Origin: Desulfocarbo indianensis
GTDB taxonomy: Bacteria > Desulfobacterota > Desulfarculia > Desulfarculales > Desulfarculaceae
NCBI GenBank assembly: GCA_001184205.1
Contig: LBMP01000006.1
Span: forward strand, 221,502-285,501
Length of the DNA: 64,000 nucleotides
Direction of reading: 5' to 3'
The notes below the pieces were generated by a model. It did not search any database and was not told where the DNA came from. It saw only the letters and a list, made by a program, of their open reading frames with translations. Position 1 is the stretch's first letter, and each line of letters opens with the position of its first letter. Positions 19,090-27,966 of this stretch are shown piece by piece. The translations under genes were made by a program, and so were the position numbers.

Positions 19090-19860
19090 ATGACGGAAAC
19101 CATTTTCATGATCCACGGCATGTGGGGGAGGCCCCACCTGTGGGATAACTACAAGGCCTTTTTCCAGGAGCGCGGCTTCGACTGCCTCACGCCCACCCTG
19201 CGCCTGCATGACGTGAGCCCGGTCGACCCGCCGGCCGGCCTGGGCTCCATCAGCCTCCTGGACTATGCGGCCGATCTGGAGGCTCAGGTCAGGGGGCTGC
19301 CCCAGGAGCCCATAATCATGGGGCATTCCATGGGCGGCCTTCTGGCCCAGATGCTGGCGGCGAGGGGCCTGGGCAAGGCGGCGGTTTTTCTCACCCCGGT
19401 TTCGCCGGCGGGCATCCTGGCCCTGCGCTGGTCGGTGATCCGCGCCTTCAGGAGTTCGCTGTTGCGTTGGGGCTTTTGGCGGCGGCCCACCATGCCCACT
19501 TTCAACGAAGCCAGCCATGCCATGATGCATTTGCTGGCCCCGGAGGCGCAGAGGGAAGCCTACGGCCGCTTGGTGCATGATTCCGGCCGGGCCGCCGCGG
19601 AGATCGGGCTCTGGCTATTGGACCGCCGGCACGCCTCGCGGGTGGATGAGAAAAATATCAAATGCCCGGTGCTGGTCATCGCCGGCGGCCAGGACCGCAT
19701 CACCCCAGCGCCGGTGGTGCGCAAGATCGGGGTGAAGTACGCGGCCACCGGCGCCTACAAGGAATTCCCCCGGCACGCCCATTGGGTGATCGGTGAGCCC
19801 GGCTGGCAGGAGGTGGCCGAATACATCCATAAGTGGCTCATGGGCATGGCCCTGGTCTAA
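19090..19860 (+). CDS. Alpha/beta hydrolase
   Basis: 256 residues. The opening strand and oxyanion region TIFMIHGMWGRPHLWDNYKA are followed by the nucleophile elbow IIMGHSMGGLLAQMLAARG (Ser in GHSMGG). The acid is likely the Asp of VIAGGQDRITP, and the base the His of FPRHAHWVIGEPGW. The central cap (residues about 125-180) is helical. There is no signal peptide, so it should be cytosolic. The substrate cannot be told. The ATG at 19090 is used because the sequence upstream in the same frame is the out-of-frame tail of the nitroreductase gene. Confidence 0.82.
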   Translation: MTETIFMIHGMWGRPHLWDNYKAFFQERGFDCLTPTLRLHDVSPVDPPAGLGSISLLDYAADLEAQVRGLPQEPIIMGHSMGGLLAQMLAARGLGKAAVFLTPVSPAGILALRWSVIRAFRSSLLRWGFWRRPTMPTFNEASHAMMHLLAPEAQREAYGRLVHDSGRAAAEIGLWLLDRRHASRVDEKNIKCPVLVIAGGQDRITPAPVVRKIGVKYAATGAYKEFPRHAHWVIGEPGWQEVAEYIHKWLMGMALV

Positions 19861-19873
19861 CCCGCATATTTCG

Positions 19874-19971
19874 GCGAGGGCCGCGCGTCCGGCTGCGCCA
19901 GCCAGCGGCACCCTGCGTTGCTGGCCGCTCTCGGGCTTCGACGTAGCTTTGGCTACGCCTGCGGCCCTCGC
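19874..19971. repeat. Intergenic inverted-repeat element
   Basis: GCGAGGGCCGC (19874-19884) is repeated inverted as GCGGCCCTCGC (19961-19971). Between them lies the perfect small hairpin CGTAGC-TTTG-GCTACG (19942-19957). A further imperfect pair, around CGGCTGCGCCAGCCAGC (about 19890-19906) and CGGCGGCTGGCTGTGCCGG (about 19991-20009), extends the symmetry outward. The element lies between the end of the hydrolase gene and the CopA terminator and codes for nothing evident. It may be one copy of a dispersed genomic repeat. Confidence 0.55.
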
Positions 19972-20156
19972 TTGCCAGACGCCTTGTCTGCCGGCGGCTG
20001 GCTGTGCCGGGCCCGAGTGCGAACCGTCCCTTGATTATGATGCGGCCTTTTCCATGCGAGTCCTTTGAGGTATAGCTTGTCGCTAAATGCCGCCCGCCCC
20101 TCGTGAAATATGCGGGCTGAACCCGGCGAGGCCGGCGCTACCTAGAGGCGAAAGAT

Positions 20157-20193
20157 AAAAAGCGGGCGGGACCATCGGCCCCGCCCGCTTTTT
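20157..20193. terminator. Bidirectional rho-independent terminator
   Basis: AAAAAGCGGGCGGG (20157-20170) pairs perfectly over 14 bases with CCCGCCCGCTTTTT (20180-20193) around a 9-base loop. The A- and T-runs give a U-tract in both directions. It lies 20 bases beyond the copA stop and serves copA (minus); it may also stop readthrough from the hydrolase gene (plus). Confidence 0.93.
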
Positions 20194-20212
20194 ACGTAAT
20201 TGCGAAGGCGGG

Positions 20213-22675
20213 TTAAAGCCTGGCCCGCCCCAGCCGCAGGCTGTTCAGCACCACGGTTACGCTGCTGAAAGCCATGGCCCCGGCCGCCATGGCCGGATGC
20301 AGATCGCGGATAAAGCCGGGCACCCAAGGCACGCCGTGCAGCGCGCCGGCCGCCACCGGCACCAGGATCAGGTTGTAGAAAAAGGCCCAGAAAAGATTTT
20401 GCTTGATGGTGCGCATGGTGGCCCGCGAAAGCTTGATGGCCCGGGCCACGCCGGCCAGTTCGCCGCCCACCAGGGTCACGTCGGAGGCTTCCATGGCCAC
20501 GTCGGCCCCGGTGCCGATGGCGATGCCCACGTGGGCCCGGGCCAGGGCCGGGGCGTCGTTGATGCCGTCGCCCACCATGCCCACCAGGCGGCCCTGTTCC
20601 ATGGCCTGGCGCACCACCTCTTCCTTGCGGTCGGGCAGCACCTCGGCCTCCACCTGAGTTATGCCCACCCTGGCGGCGATGGCCTGGGCTGCCTTCTGGT
20701 TGTCTCCGGTCAGCATCACCGGTCTGATGCCCAGGTCCTTGAGTTCGGCGATGGCCTGGCCGGCGTCTTCCTTTTCCTGGTCCGCCACGGCCAGGATGCC
20801 GGCGGGTTGGCCGTCCACGCCCACCAGCATCACGGTCTTGCCCTGGCCGGACAATTGCTCGACGCGATCGGCCAGTTCAGAGGATAGCCGGCCTTGCTCG
20901 GCGAACCAGGCCGGTTTGCCCACGCTAACCTGGCGGCCCCTGACCACGGCCTCCACGCCGAAGCCGCTTTTGGCCTGGAACTGCTCCGGCTCGGCGATCT
21001 CCGCCCCGCGCTCCCTGGCTCCGGCCAGAAGGGCCTTGGCGATGGGATGCTCGGAAGCGCTTTCCGCGCTGGCGGCCAGGCTGAGCGCCTCCTGGCCCTG
21101 CTCGGCGGAGCCGGCCAAAGGCTCCCAATCGGTGAGCCGGGGCTTGCCCTGGGTTATGGTGCCCGTCTTATCGAACATGATGGTGTCCAGGCGCTGGGCG
21201 GTTTCCAGGGATTCCGAGTTCTTGAACAGGATTCCCATGCCCGCGCCCTTGCCGGTGCCCACCATCACCGCGGTGGGCGTGGCCAGACCCAGGGCGCAGG
21301 GGCAGGCTATCACCAACACCGCCACCATGCGGATCATGGCCGGCACGAACTCGCCGCCCAAAGCCCACCACAGGCCGAAGGTGATGAGGCCTATGGCGAT
21401 GATGGCCGGCACGAACACCGCGGCCACCTGGTCGGCCAGGCGCTGGATGGGGGCCTTGGAGCCCTGGGCCTGGCGCACCAGGCGGATGATTTGGGCCAGG
21501 GCGGTTTCCGCGCCCACGCCGGCGGCCTTTATCTTGAGGCGGCCCTGCTGGTTCAAGGTGGCCCCGAAGACCCGGTCGCCCGGTGTTTTATCCACCGGAA
21601 TGCTTTCGCCGGTGAGCATGCTTTCATCCACCGCGCTGGACCCGCCCACCACCTCGCCGTCCACCGGCACCCGTTCGCCGGGCCGCACGGCCACCACCTG
21701 GCCGGGGCGCACCTGGTTGGCGGGCACGTCGCGCTCGGAGCCGTCGGCCTCCACCAGATGAGCCACCTTGGGAGCCAGGTCCATCAGCTTCTTGATGGCG
21801 GCGGAAGCCTGGCCCTTGGCCGAGGATTCCAACAGCTTGCCCAGCTTGATCAGGGTGATGATCATCGCGCTGGTCTCGAAATAGACGTGCGAGCCCAGGC
21901 CGGGTAACACCAGCAGGGCCAGGGAATAGAAATAGGCCGTGGAGGAGCCCAGGGCCACCAGCACGTCCATGTTGGCCGCGCCGTTTTTTAGGCTTTTCCA
22001 GCCGCCGGAATAAAAGCCGCCGCCGGTGTAGAACTGCACCGGGGTGGCCAGGGCCAAAAACAGCCAGTTCACCCAGCCGGCATGGGCCCAGGCGCCCACC
22101 AGGCCGAAATCACGGGCCATGGAGAGCAGGAACAAGGGCAGGGTGAAGACCACTCCGACGACGAAGGCCTTGAGGTTGGCTTGATATTCCGCCTGCCTGG
22201 CCAGGGTCTCCGCGTCCGGCCCCGCCTCCTCCTCGCCCTCGGCGGGCAGCACCAGTTCATAGCCCGCGTTTTTCACGGCCTGGGCCATGGCTTCCAGGGA
22301 GGTCCGGCTGGGGTCGAAATCAATGCTGGCGGTTTCGGTGGCGAAGTTGACCTGGGCCTGATCCACGCCGGGCACCTTCTTGTTCAAGGTGCGCTCCACC
22401 GCGGCCGAGCAGCGGGTGCAGGTCATGCCCAATACCGGCAGTTCCACGTGACGTTTTTCCGGCAGCACCAGCTGATAGCCCGCGTTTTTCACGGCCTGGG
22501 CCATGGCCTCCAGATCGGCCTGATCCGGGTCGTAATCGATGCCCACCGTTTCGGAGGCGAAGTTGACCTGGGCCTGGTCCACGCCGGGCACCTTTTTGGT
22601 CAAGGTGCGCTCCACCGCCGCGGCGCAACGCGCGCAGCTCATCCCCACCACGGGCAGTTCTATATGCTCAGCCAC
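20213..22675 (-). CDS. copA: Copper-translocating P1B-type ATPase with two HMA domains
   Basis: 820 residues. Two N-terminal heavy-metal-associated domains carry GMSCARC (Cys14, Cys17) and GMTCTRC. The membrane part has the transport motif CPC in [20 protein letters not shown]. The phosphorylation motif is [12 protein letters not shown] (Asp), the actuator has [11 protein letters not shown], and the hinge has [11 protein letters not shown] and [10 protein letters not shown]. The protein exports Cu+ from cytosol to periplasm with ATP. A small copper-chaperone gene lies just upstream on the same strand. I chose GTG at 22675 (GGATGG upstream) because the first HMA domain begins there; the frame extends to a TTG at 22705. 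Confidence 0.95.
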   Translation of the reverse strand: MAEHIELPVVGMSCARCAAAVERTLTKKVPGVDQAQVNFASETVGIDYDPDQADLEAMAQAVKNAGYQLVLPEKRHVELPVLGMTCTRCSAAVERTLNKKVPGVDQAQVNFATETASIDFDPSRTSLEAMAQAVKNAGYELVLPAEGEEEAGPDAETLARQAEYQANLKAFVVGVVFTLPLFLLSMARDFGLVGAWAHAGWVNWLFLALATPVQFYTGGGFYSGGWKSLKNGAANMDVLVALGSSTAYFYSLALLVLPGLGSHVYFETSAMIITLIKLGKLLESSAKGQASAAIKKLMDLAPKVAHLVEADGSERDVPANQVRPGQVVAVRPGERVPVDGEVVGGSSAVDESMLTGESIPVDKTPGDRVFGATLNQQGRLKIKAAGVGAETALAQIIRLVRQAQGSKAPIQRLADQVAAVFVPAIIAIGLITFGLWWALGGEFVPAMIRMVAVLVIACPCALGLATPTAVMVGTGKGAGMGILFKNSESLETAQRLDTIMFDKTGTITQGKPRLTDWEPLAGSAEQGQEALSLAASAESASEHPIAKALLAGARERGAEIAEPEQFQAKSGFGVEAVVRGRQVSVGKPAWFAEQGRLSSELADRVEQLSGQGKTVMLVGVDGQPAGILAVADQEKEDAGQAIAELKDLGIRPVMLTGDNQKAAQAIAARVGITQVEAEVLPDRKEEVVRQAMEQGRLVGMVGDGINDAPALARAHVGIAIGTGADVAMEASDVTLVGGELAGVARAIKLSRATMRTIKQNLFWAFFYNLILVPVAAGALHGVPWVPGFIRDLHPAMAAGAMAFSSVTVVLNSLRLGRARL

Positions 22676-22733
22676 GATAGCCCATCCCAACGCTGATAAA
22701 AGCAATAAGCGGGTCTAGACCCGCTGAAGCCGC

Positions 22734-22940
22734 CTATGCTTGCGGCGGATAGCCGGCGTCCTTGAGCGCGGCCTCGATCTGGGACCATTCCGCCGGCGCG
22801 TCCCACTGGAAAGTGACCTTCTTGGATTCAAGGTCGCCTTCCACGCTGGTGACGCCTTGCACCTCGCCGGCCTCCCGTTTGACGTTGGCCAGGCAGTGTC
22901 CGCAGGACATGTCAGGGATGCTCACGGTTTTCTCGGGCAT
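22734..22940 (-). CDS. copZ: Copper chaperone / heavy-metal-associated domain protein
   Basis: 68 residues, one HMA fold: SIPDMSCGHCLANVKREAGE holds the metal-binding CxxC, here CGHC, where CopZ proteins often have CxxC with other inner residues. The C-terminal half (VEGDLESKKVTFQWDAP) is the usual second beta-alpha-beta. It probably hands Cu+ to the ATPase encoded 58 bases downstream. AGGAG lies 8 bases before the ATG at 22940; an upstream in-frame ATG at 22991 lacks such a site. Confidence 0.88.
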   Translation of the reverse strand: MPEKTVSIPDMSCGHCLANVKREAGEVQGVTSVEGDLESKKVTFQWDAPAEWSQIEAALKDAGYPPQA

Positions 22941-22990
22941 GGTAACAGCTCCTTTTATGTAAATCCGGCCCTTATTAGGTATTTCAAACA

Positions 22991-23019
22991 AAGTTAAGCA
23001 CTATTCTGTTTTCTGTCAA
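22991..23019 (-). promoter_or_regulatory. Possible promoter of copZ-copA
   Basis: On the minus strand a perfect -35 TTGACA (23019-23014) is followed after 17 bases by TAACTT (22996-22991), a weak -10. It lies 51 bases upstream of the copZ start. No CueR or CsoR type palindrome was recognised around it. Confidence 0.45.
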
Positions 23020-23309
23020 CCCTGTAAGCTTGAAGCAGGCCAGACAGGCTGAACCCAAAGATTAACTTTAGTTGATTATGACTCCCAATACGCGGCAGCG
23101 CCAATCATGGAAGGGACAGGAGCAGGCTTGACAAGGCTTTGCTTTGTCTGGCTTATTGAGAAGAGAAAATGATAAGCAGGCCGGTGGCCTGCTGAAATCG
23201 CCGATGCCTGCCTGTAAAACCGCTTGTCCCACCCCCGTCAAGCCAACTTGGCCCACATCCTTAAAAACGCGATGGGCGTGATTGCCAGACGATTACGCCC
23301 CAAAAGCAT

Positions 23310-23531
23310 TTGCCAGGCGGAAAGGCTCCATGGGCGCTGATAAATAATCCTATTAGCCTGAAACGGCCCAAGATAGATAGCGATACCCTGGAGGCCTGTT
23401 TTGACGCCCGCGATAAAGTCACCTCCGCGGCCTATCAGACCTGCATCATGAGCGGGCAACCTGCGGTTGCCTGCCGAGTGGCCGCGGAGGCCGGTTTCGA
23501 ATCATGCTGCGACGCCTGCCAGGACTTGTGA
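23310..23531 (+). CDS. Possible small cysteine-rich protein (uncertain)
   Basis: 73 codons from a TTG at 23310 to a TGA. The C-terminal 50 residues contain six cysteines: one in LEACFDARDKV, one in YQTCIMSGQPA, one in VACRVAAEAG and three in ESCCDACQDL. The spacing could bind a metal or form disulfides. The second half uses GC-rich codons like real genes here; the first 20 codons do not. The only purine-rich ribosome-site candidate (GGCGGAAAGG) falls inside the frame, after the TTG. No family is recognised. It stands alone between copZ and the dienoyl-CoA hydratase gene. Confidence 0.35.
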   Translation: MPGGKAPWALINNPISLKRPKIDSDTLEACFDARDKVTSAAYQTCIMSGQPAVACRVAAEAGFESCCDACQDL

Positions 23532-23629
23532 GATCATGCAATGCCTGAAAAAGTGGTAGCCCCTGGGGGCCGGCTCCCAGGGGCATTCGCGGCAGGCCAA
23601 CTCGAGCTAAATCCGGCCCAACTGCAACT

Positions 23630-24394
23630 TCACTCCTCTTTCCAAACCGGTTTGCGCTTCTCCAGGAAGGCCTTGAGACCTTCCTCGGCGTCGCGGGTTT
23701 TCATGAGTTCGTCAAGATACACTTTTTCGATGACCGCCAGGCCCTGGTCGCTGTCATCCTGCAGGCCGCCCACAAAGGCCTTTTTGGTGAGCTTGAGCAC
23801 CAGGCCCGACATGGCCAAGAGCTTGCCCACCAGCTTGTCGGTGGCCGCCTGCAATTCCTCGGGGGGCACCACCTGGTTGACCAAGCCCAATTGCTTGGCT
23901 TCGGCCGCGCCGATGGTGTCGCCGGTCACGATGAGCTCCAGTGCCTTTTTATAGCCGATCTGGCGGGGGAAGGTGAGGGCGGCGATGGGGGGGAAGACTC
24001 CCACCATGATCTCCGGCTGGCCCAGCTTGGCCTTTTCGGAGGCCACCACCAAGTCGCAAAAGGCGGCGACCTCGCAGCCGCCGCCCAGGGCCGCGCCCTG
24101 CACCGAAGCCACCGTGACCACGCCCAGCGCGTCCATGCGGCGGAAGATGCCGTGAAACACCTCGATCATCTCATGCACCTGGTCGCCCAGGTGCTCTCCC
24201 ACGTCCACCCCGGCGCTGAAGGCCTTGCCCTCGGCGTTGATCAACAGCGCTTTCAAGGGTTGCCCCACCAGGCTGTCCAGGGCCTGGTTCATTTCCTTCA
24301 TCATGGCAATGTTCAAAACGTTCAGGGGCTCACGGCAGAGGGTCAAGGTGGCCAGGCCATTCTCGACCTTCAGCTTGATATGCTCATAAGCCAT
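23630..24394 (-). CDS. bamR: Cyclohexa-1,5-dienecarbonyl-CoA hydratase (dienoyl-CoA hydratase)
   Basis: 254 residues of the enoyl-CoA hydratase/isomerase fold. It has the CoA-binding region EPLNVLNIAMMKEMNQAL, the oxyanion region VQGAALGGGCEVAAFCDLVV, and the ring-substrate type loop AKLGQPEIMVGVFPPIAALT. The NVLNIAMM pattern and the short catalytic loop distinguish dienoyl-CoA hydratases (Dch/BamR) from crotonases. It adds water to cyclohexa-1,5-diene-1-carbonyl-CoA, giving 6-hydroxycyclohex-1-ene-1-carbonyl-CoA in anaerobic benzoyl-CoA degradation. The assignment is strongly supported by position: it is the last gene of an operon with the two next enzymes of the same path. GGAG lies 7 bases before the ATG. 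Confidence 0.88.
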   Translation of the reverse strand: MAYEHIKLKVENGLATLTLCREPLNVLNIAMMKEMNQALDSLVGQPLKALLINAEGKAFSAGVDVGEHLGDQVHEMIEVFHGIFRRMDALGVVTVASVQGAALGGGCEVAAFCDLVVASEKAKLGQPEIMVGVFPPIAALTFPRQIGYKKALELIVTGDTIGAAEAKQLGLVNQVVPPEELQAATDKLVGKLLAMSGLVLKLTKKAFVGGLQDDSDQGLAVIEKVYLDELMKTRDAEEGLKAFLEKRKPVWKEE

Positions 24395-24534
24395 GCTTGG
24401 GCTCCTTATGGATCAATTGGGCTGTTCATGGGGTGATGCGTAAATGAAATGCCTCGCCAGCCCCCTAATCGCCTTCCCCCGCGGCCCGCGCCGAGGGGAG
24501 GGCCGTTATTTCGCATATTTGCGGTTGTGACCGC

Positions 24535-24571
24535 CCGGCAAACCCTTTCCCGTGGGGAGAGGGTTTGCCGG
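24535..24571 (-). terminator. Strong hairpin between bamA and bamR
   Basis: CCGGCAAACCCT (24535-24546) and AGGGTTTGCCGG (24560-24571) form a perfect 12-base stem; the inner bases TTCCC and GGGGAG can add pairs. It lies 20 bases after the bamA stop and 140 bases before bamR. There is no U-tract on the minus strand, so it may stabilise the upstream message or lower readthrough into bamR. Confidence 0.6.
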
Positions 24572-24590
24572 CGGATTGCCAAACGGTTGA

Positions 24591-25745
24591 TTACTTGGGC
24601 TTAGCCATGACCTTCTCGAAGTTTTCCATGGAAGCTTCCGCACCCTGGGCGATGAGCTGGCGGAACTTGATGAAGTCGATGGTGTCGGTGCCAGTGATCT
24701 TCTTGGTGTTGAAGGAGCCGAAGCCCAGGAAGGCCTCGTAGTTCATGTTGGCCATGAGCCAATGCCGGTTGGGCAGCTTGGCCTGATCCCAGAAGAACTT
24801 CTTCTTGGCCCGGATGCCATCGATGGTCTTGATGGCGCAGCCGGGGAACAGGTTGGCGAAGGTCCAAACGATCTTGGCCACTTCCTTGTCCAGAAGCTCC
24901 GCGTCCTTGGGCAGTTCCTTGATCTTGGCCTTGGCCTCGCCCAGGGCGGCCTTGTCCTTCACATACTCGCCGTAGACGATCTCGCCGTCGTCCACGTAGC
25001 GGTCGGTGATGATCATGGGGTTGCGCACCCACTTGTCGCCGTCTTTGAGCACCGGCACCACCTTGGAGATGAGGTTTTTGGCCCTCATCTTGTAGGCCGA
25101 CCACATCTCGCAGGACACGCAGTTCCACATGGCGTCTTCCATGTTGAGCATCCAGGGCAGGAAGTCGCTGGAGCCGCCGTCCGGGGCCGAGCCGTGGCGG
25201 GCGCCGGCCTGGCCGAAGATGGCCAGGTCCGAGGCGATGGCCAGGTCGCAGGCCATGCCGATCTCCTGGCCGCCGGCCACGCGCATGCCGTTCACCCGGC
25301 AGATGGTGGGCTTCTTGCACATCAGGATGGAGTCCACCATCTCGTTGAACAGGTCCATGTACTCGCCGTACTCATTGGGCCGGCGGGAGTAGTATTCGGA
25401 GTATTCCTTGGTGTTGCCGCCGGTGCAGAAGGCGTCGTAGCCGGTGCCGGTGAACACCGTGGCCACCACCGAACGGTCGCCCGAGGCGGCCCGGAAGCCG
25501 GCGATCACGCCCTTGACCATGGTGGTGGTGTAGGAGTTGTACTGGCGGGGATTGTTGAGGCGCACCTCGGCCACGTACAGCTCCGGCACTTCCTCGCCGG
25601 TGAAGGGGTTGACCAGGGGTTTTTTGGTGTAGACCACGCAAGGGGCGTCGGCGTCGGTACCCCAATAGCGGCCCTGAACCATGTCTGCTTCAAAGAGTAG
25701 ATGGTTCTTCAATTCATGTTCGCGGGGCATCCATTCCAGTGCCAT
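24591..25745 (-). CDS. bamA: 6-oxocyclohex-1-ene-1-carbonyl-CoA hydrolase (ring-opening)
   Basis: 384 residues, the normal length for BamA/Oah, a long crotonase-fold enzyme. The diagnostic motifs are present: FCTGGNTKEYSEYYSRRP, GQEIGMACDLAIASDLAIFG, and ARHGSAPDGGSSDFLPWML, the blocks normally used to recognise this marker gene. It hydrates the ring and cleaves the carbon-carbon bond of 6-oxocyclohex-1-ene-1-carbonyl-CoA to give 3-hydroxypimeloyl-CoA in the cytosol. GGAGG lies 8 bases before the ATG at 25745. It sits between the dehydrogenase (75 bases upstream) and the dienoyl-CoA hydratase on the same strand, so the three ring-cleaving steps are encoded in pathway-reverse gene order. Confidence 0.96.
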   Translation of the reverse strand: MALEWMPREHELKNHLLFEADMVQGRYWGTDADAPCVVYTKKPLVNPFTGEEVPELYVAEVRLNNPRQYNSYTTTMVKGVIAGFRAASGDRSVVATVFTGTGYDAFCTGGNTKEYSEYYSRRPNEYGEYMDLFNEMVDSILMCKKPTICRVNGMRVAGGQEIGMACDLAIASDLAIFGQAGARHGSAPDGGSSDFLPWMLNMEDAMWNCVSCEMWSAYKMRAKNLISKVVPVLKDGDKWVRNPMIITDRYVDDGEIVYGEYVKDKAALGEAKAKIKELPKDAELLDKEVAKIVWTFANLFPGCAIKTIDGIRAKKKFFWDQAKLPNRHWLMANMNYEAFLGFGSFNTKKITGTDTIDFIKFRQLIAQGAEASMENFEKVMAKPK

Positions 25746-25820
25746 GCTGCTTTCCTCCCTTATGCTTAAAACAGGCTGCCGGGCCGGAATCACCGGCGCC
25801 GGCTGGTGATATCGTTTTCG

Positions 25821-26909
25821 TTAAAAGTCGGGCAAGAGCACCTGGCGCCGGTCAAACAAGCCGGCGTGCTGCTGCTCGAAAACCTGCTCTATCTGGCTCA
25901 TGGGCTTGGTCTCCAGGAACGGCTGGATCTGAACCTTGCCGCTCTGCACCATGTCCAGAATGTTCTTATAGTATTTGGGCAGGCATCCCCAGGTCCCTAT
26001 CATCTCCGCGTCGAAAGCCATGAGCTTGGAGAGCATGAAGGTATTGGGCTTGGGGTTGAAGCCCACCACGATGAGCTTGCCGATGAACGAGAGCATGCCC
26101 AAGGCGACATCCTGCCCCGGCGTGACGCCCGAGCACTCGAAAATCTTCCAGCCGTAATTGGCCGGCACGCCGGCCTGCTTGCAGATGTCCTTGTGCTCGG
26201 CCTTGATGGCCTTGATATCCTTGCCCATCACGTTGATGACGTAATCCGCGCCGAATTGCAGGGCACGTTCCAGCTTGGGCTGCACCACGTCGAGCCCCAC
26301 CACCACCTTGGCGCCCAGGGCCTTGGCTACCTGGGTCATGTAGACGCCCACGCCGCCGGCCGCGCCGGTGATCATGACCAGATCGCCTTCCTTGAGGTCT
26401 CCCCGCACGGCAGCCTGGTAGGGCGTGGTGCAGGCGTCGGCCACCACCGCGTAGTTGTTCAGGGGAAGTTTAAGCTCGTCGATTACGCAGAGGTCGCCGG
26501 CCGGGACCGGGATATGGCTGGAGAAGCCGCCGTATATACCCAGGCTGTTGCCGGGCATCTTCTGGCTCAGACAGCGGTTGCCCCGGCCCTGCGCGCAGAT
26601 GGGGCAGTTGTTGCACGGCATCACCGCCGGCACGATCACGTTCTTGCCCACCAGGCTGTCCGGCCCGGCCAGCACCGTGCCCGAGATTTCATGGCCCAGG
26701 GTCAAGGGCGGCTTGTTGACGGTTGGCACGCCGTCATAAAAATAGCCCAGGTCGGTGTGGCATACTCCACATCCGGCCACCTCCACCAGGGCGTCGTCCG
26801 GCCCCAATTCCGGCATGGGGATGCTGGTCCGCATGAGTTTGCCAGGCTTGCCGCCCGAGCCTTGTTCGGTCATCTGCCAGGTTTCGATTTTGTCCGGTAT
26901 ACCCGCCAC
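25821..26909 (-). CDS. bamQ: 6-hydroxycyclohex-1-ene-1-carbonyl-CoA dehydrogenase
   Basis: 362 residues of the zinc alcohol dehydrogenase family. The catalytic zinc region is GCGVCHTDLGYFYDG with LGHEISG; the structural zinc loop is PCNNCPICAQGRGNRCL (four Cys). The NAD motif is ITGAAGGVGVYMTQVAKALG. The N-terminus (IETWQMTEQ) and the block VVPAVMPCNN fit the Had/BamQ branch. It oxidises the hydroxyl formed by dienoyl-CoA hydratase to a ketone, using NAD+, just before ring cleavage by BamA. The start is GTG with GGAGG five bases upstream. It lies 43 bases after the SDR gene and 75 bases before bamA. Confidence 0.93.
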   Translation of the reverse strand: MAGIPDKIETWQMTEQGSGGKPGKLMRTSIPMPELGPDDALVEVAGCGVCHTDLGYFYDGVPTVNKPPLTLGHEISGTVLAGPDSLVGKNVIVPAVMPCNNCPICAQGRGNRCLSQKMPGNSLGIYGGFSSHIPVPAGDLCVIDELKLPLNNYAVVADACTTPYQAAVRGDLKEGDLVMITGAAGGVGVYMTQVAKALGAKVVVGLDVVQPKLERALQFGADYVINVMGKDIKAIKAEHKDICKQAGVPANYGWKIFECSGVTPGQDVALGMLSFIGKLIVVGFNPKPNTFMLSKLMAFDAEMIGTWGCLPKYYKNILDMVQSGKVQIQPFLETKPMSQIEQVFEQQHAGLFDRRQVLLPDF

Positions 26910-26952
26910 AGCTACCTCCAGCTAGATAAATGCGCCCGCTTGGGACGCGGTA

Positions 26953-27705
26953 TCAGATCATGCCATAGCCGCCGTCCAGGCAAATAAGCTGGCCGGTGAT
27001 ATAGGCTGCATCATCCGAAGCCAAGAACACGAACAATGGCGTCACGTCATCGGCCTCGGCAAAACGTTTGAGCAGAATACGGTTCATGTAGATTTCCTTG
27101 AGCTTCTCATCGGTGCGGATCTTCTCGGTCATGTCGGTGGCCACGATGCCCAGGGAAACCACGTTGGCGCAGGTGTTGAAGCGCGACATTTCGCGGGCGA
27201 TGCTTTTGGTCAGGCTGATCACGCCGCCCTTGGCCGCCGAGTAGTTGACCTGGCCCACGGTGCCCACCACGCCGGCCACGCTGGTGACGTTGATCACCCG
27301 GCCGGCCTTGCTCTGGGAGAGCTGGGGATGGGCGGCCTTGGTCATCAGCCACACGGCCTTCAGATGTATATCCAACACCGCGTTCCACTGGCCCTCATCC
27401 ATCTTGTGCAACATAGCGGGGCGGGTGAAGCCGGCGTTGTTGACCACGATGTCCAAGCCGCCAAACTCGCTCACCGCCGCGTCCACCAGGAGCTGGCAAT
27501 CCTCGGCCTTGGCCACGTCGGCCTTCACGGCCACGGCCTTTTGGCCCATATTCTTGATTTGCTTAACTATCTCCATGGCAGGACCCTCGGAGGAGGAGTA
27601 GTTGACCACCACGTCGGCCCCCTCGCGTCCATAAGCCAGAGCCACCGAAGCTCCCACCCCACGGGAAGAACCGGTCACGATCGCCTTTTTACCTTTAAGC
27701 CGCAT
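26953..27705 (-). CDS. Short-chain dehydrogenase/reductase, FabG-like
   Basis: 250 residues. The cofactor motif is TGSSRGVGASVALAYG, followed by NNAG, the catalytic Ser in INVTSVAG and the YSAAKGG Tyr-Lys pair; the C-terminus ITGQLICLDGGYGMI is typical of the FabG branch. The cofactor loop VVVNYSSSE suggests NADP(H) is possible, but the choice is not certain. As first gene of the benzoyl-CoA ring-cleavage operon, it is a candidate 3-hydroxypimeloyl-CoA dehydrogenase, the step directly after BamA. That role is inferred from position only. GGAGGGAGG lies close upstream of the ATG. Confidence 0.88.
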   Translation of the reverse strand: MRLKGKKAIVTGSSRGVGASVALAYGREGADVVVNYSSSEGPAMEIVKQIKNMGQKAVAVKADVAKAEDCQLLVDAAVSEFGGLDIVVNNAGFTRPAMLHKMDEGQWNAVLDIHLKAVWLMTKAAHPQLSQSKAGRVINVTSVAGVVGTVGQVNYSAAKGGVISLTKSIAREMSRFNTCANVVSLGIVATDMTEKIRTDEKLKEIYMNRILLKRFAEADDVTPLFVFLASDDAAYITGQLICLDGGYGMI

Positions 27706-27828
27706 CTAAGCCTCCCTCCTTACATACTTTTTTGTGTTGCTCCAAGCTGCGGCCCCTCTTTACGGGCAATATGCGGCAGCGGCTGTGCTCCACCTCTACG
27801 CTTAAAATATAGCTATGTTGTAACTGTT

Positions 27829-27843
27829 TCGCAGACTGTGCGA
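27829..27843. promoter_or_regulatory. Small palindrome in the divergent control region of the benzoyl-CoA operon
   Basis: TCGCA-GACTG-TGCGA is an inverted repeat with 5-base arms in the 261-base gap between the SDR (minus) and the enoyl-CoA hydratase (plus). A TTGACA on the minus strand (27854-27849) adjoins it, though no good -10 follows at the right distance. It could be an operator for the catabolic operon; the evidence is only position and symmetry. Confidence 0.3.
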
Positions 27844-27910
27844 TTAATGTCAATAAAAATCAGTACCCACCAAAGCTACTAGGATTTGGCCCCTCCGAGG
27901 CTCGGGCGCT

Positions 27911-27939
27911 TTGACAGCGGGCCGGGCTTGAGCTAATTT
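27911..27939 (+). promoter_or_regulatory. Sigma-70 type promoter for the enoyl-CoA hydratase
   Basis: TTGACA (27911-27916) and TAATTT (27934-27939) are separated by exactly 17 bases. The ATG of the enoyl-CoA hydratase lies 27 bases beyond, with an AGGAG in between. Confidence 0.7.
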
Positions 27940-27966
27940 TTCCGTGATAATAAAGGAGTGTGAAAC

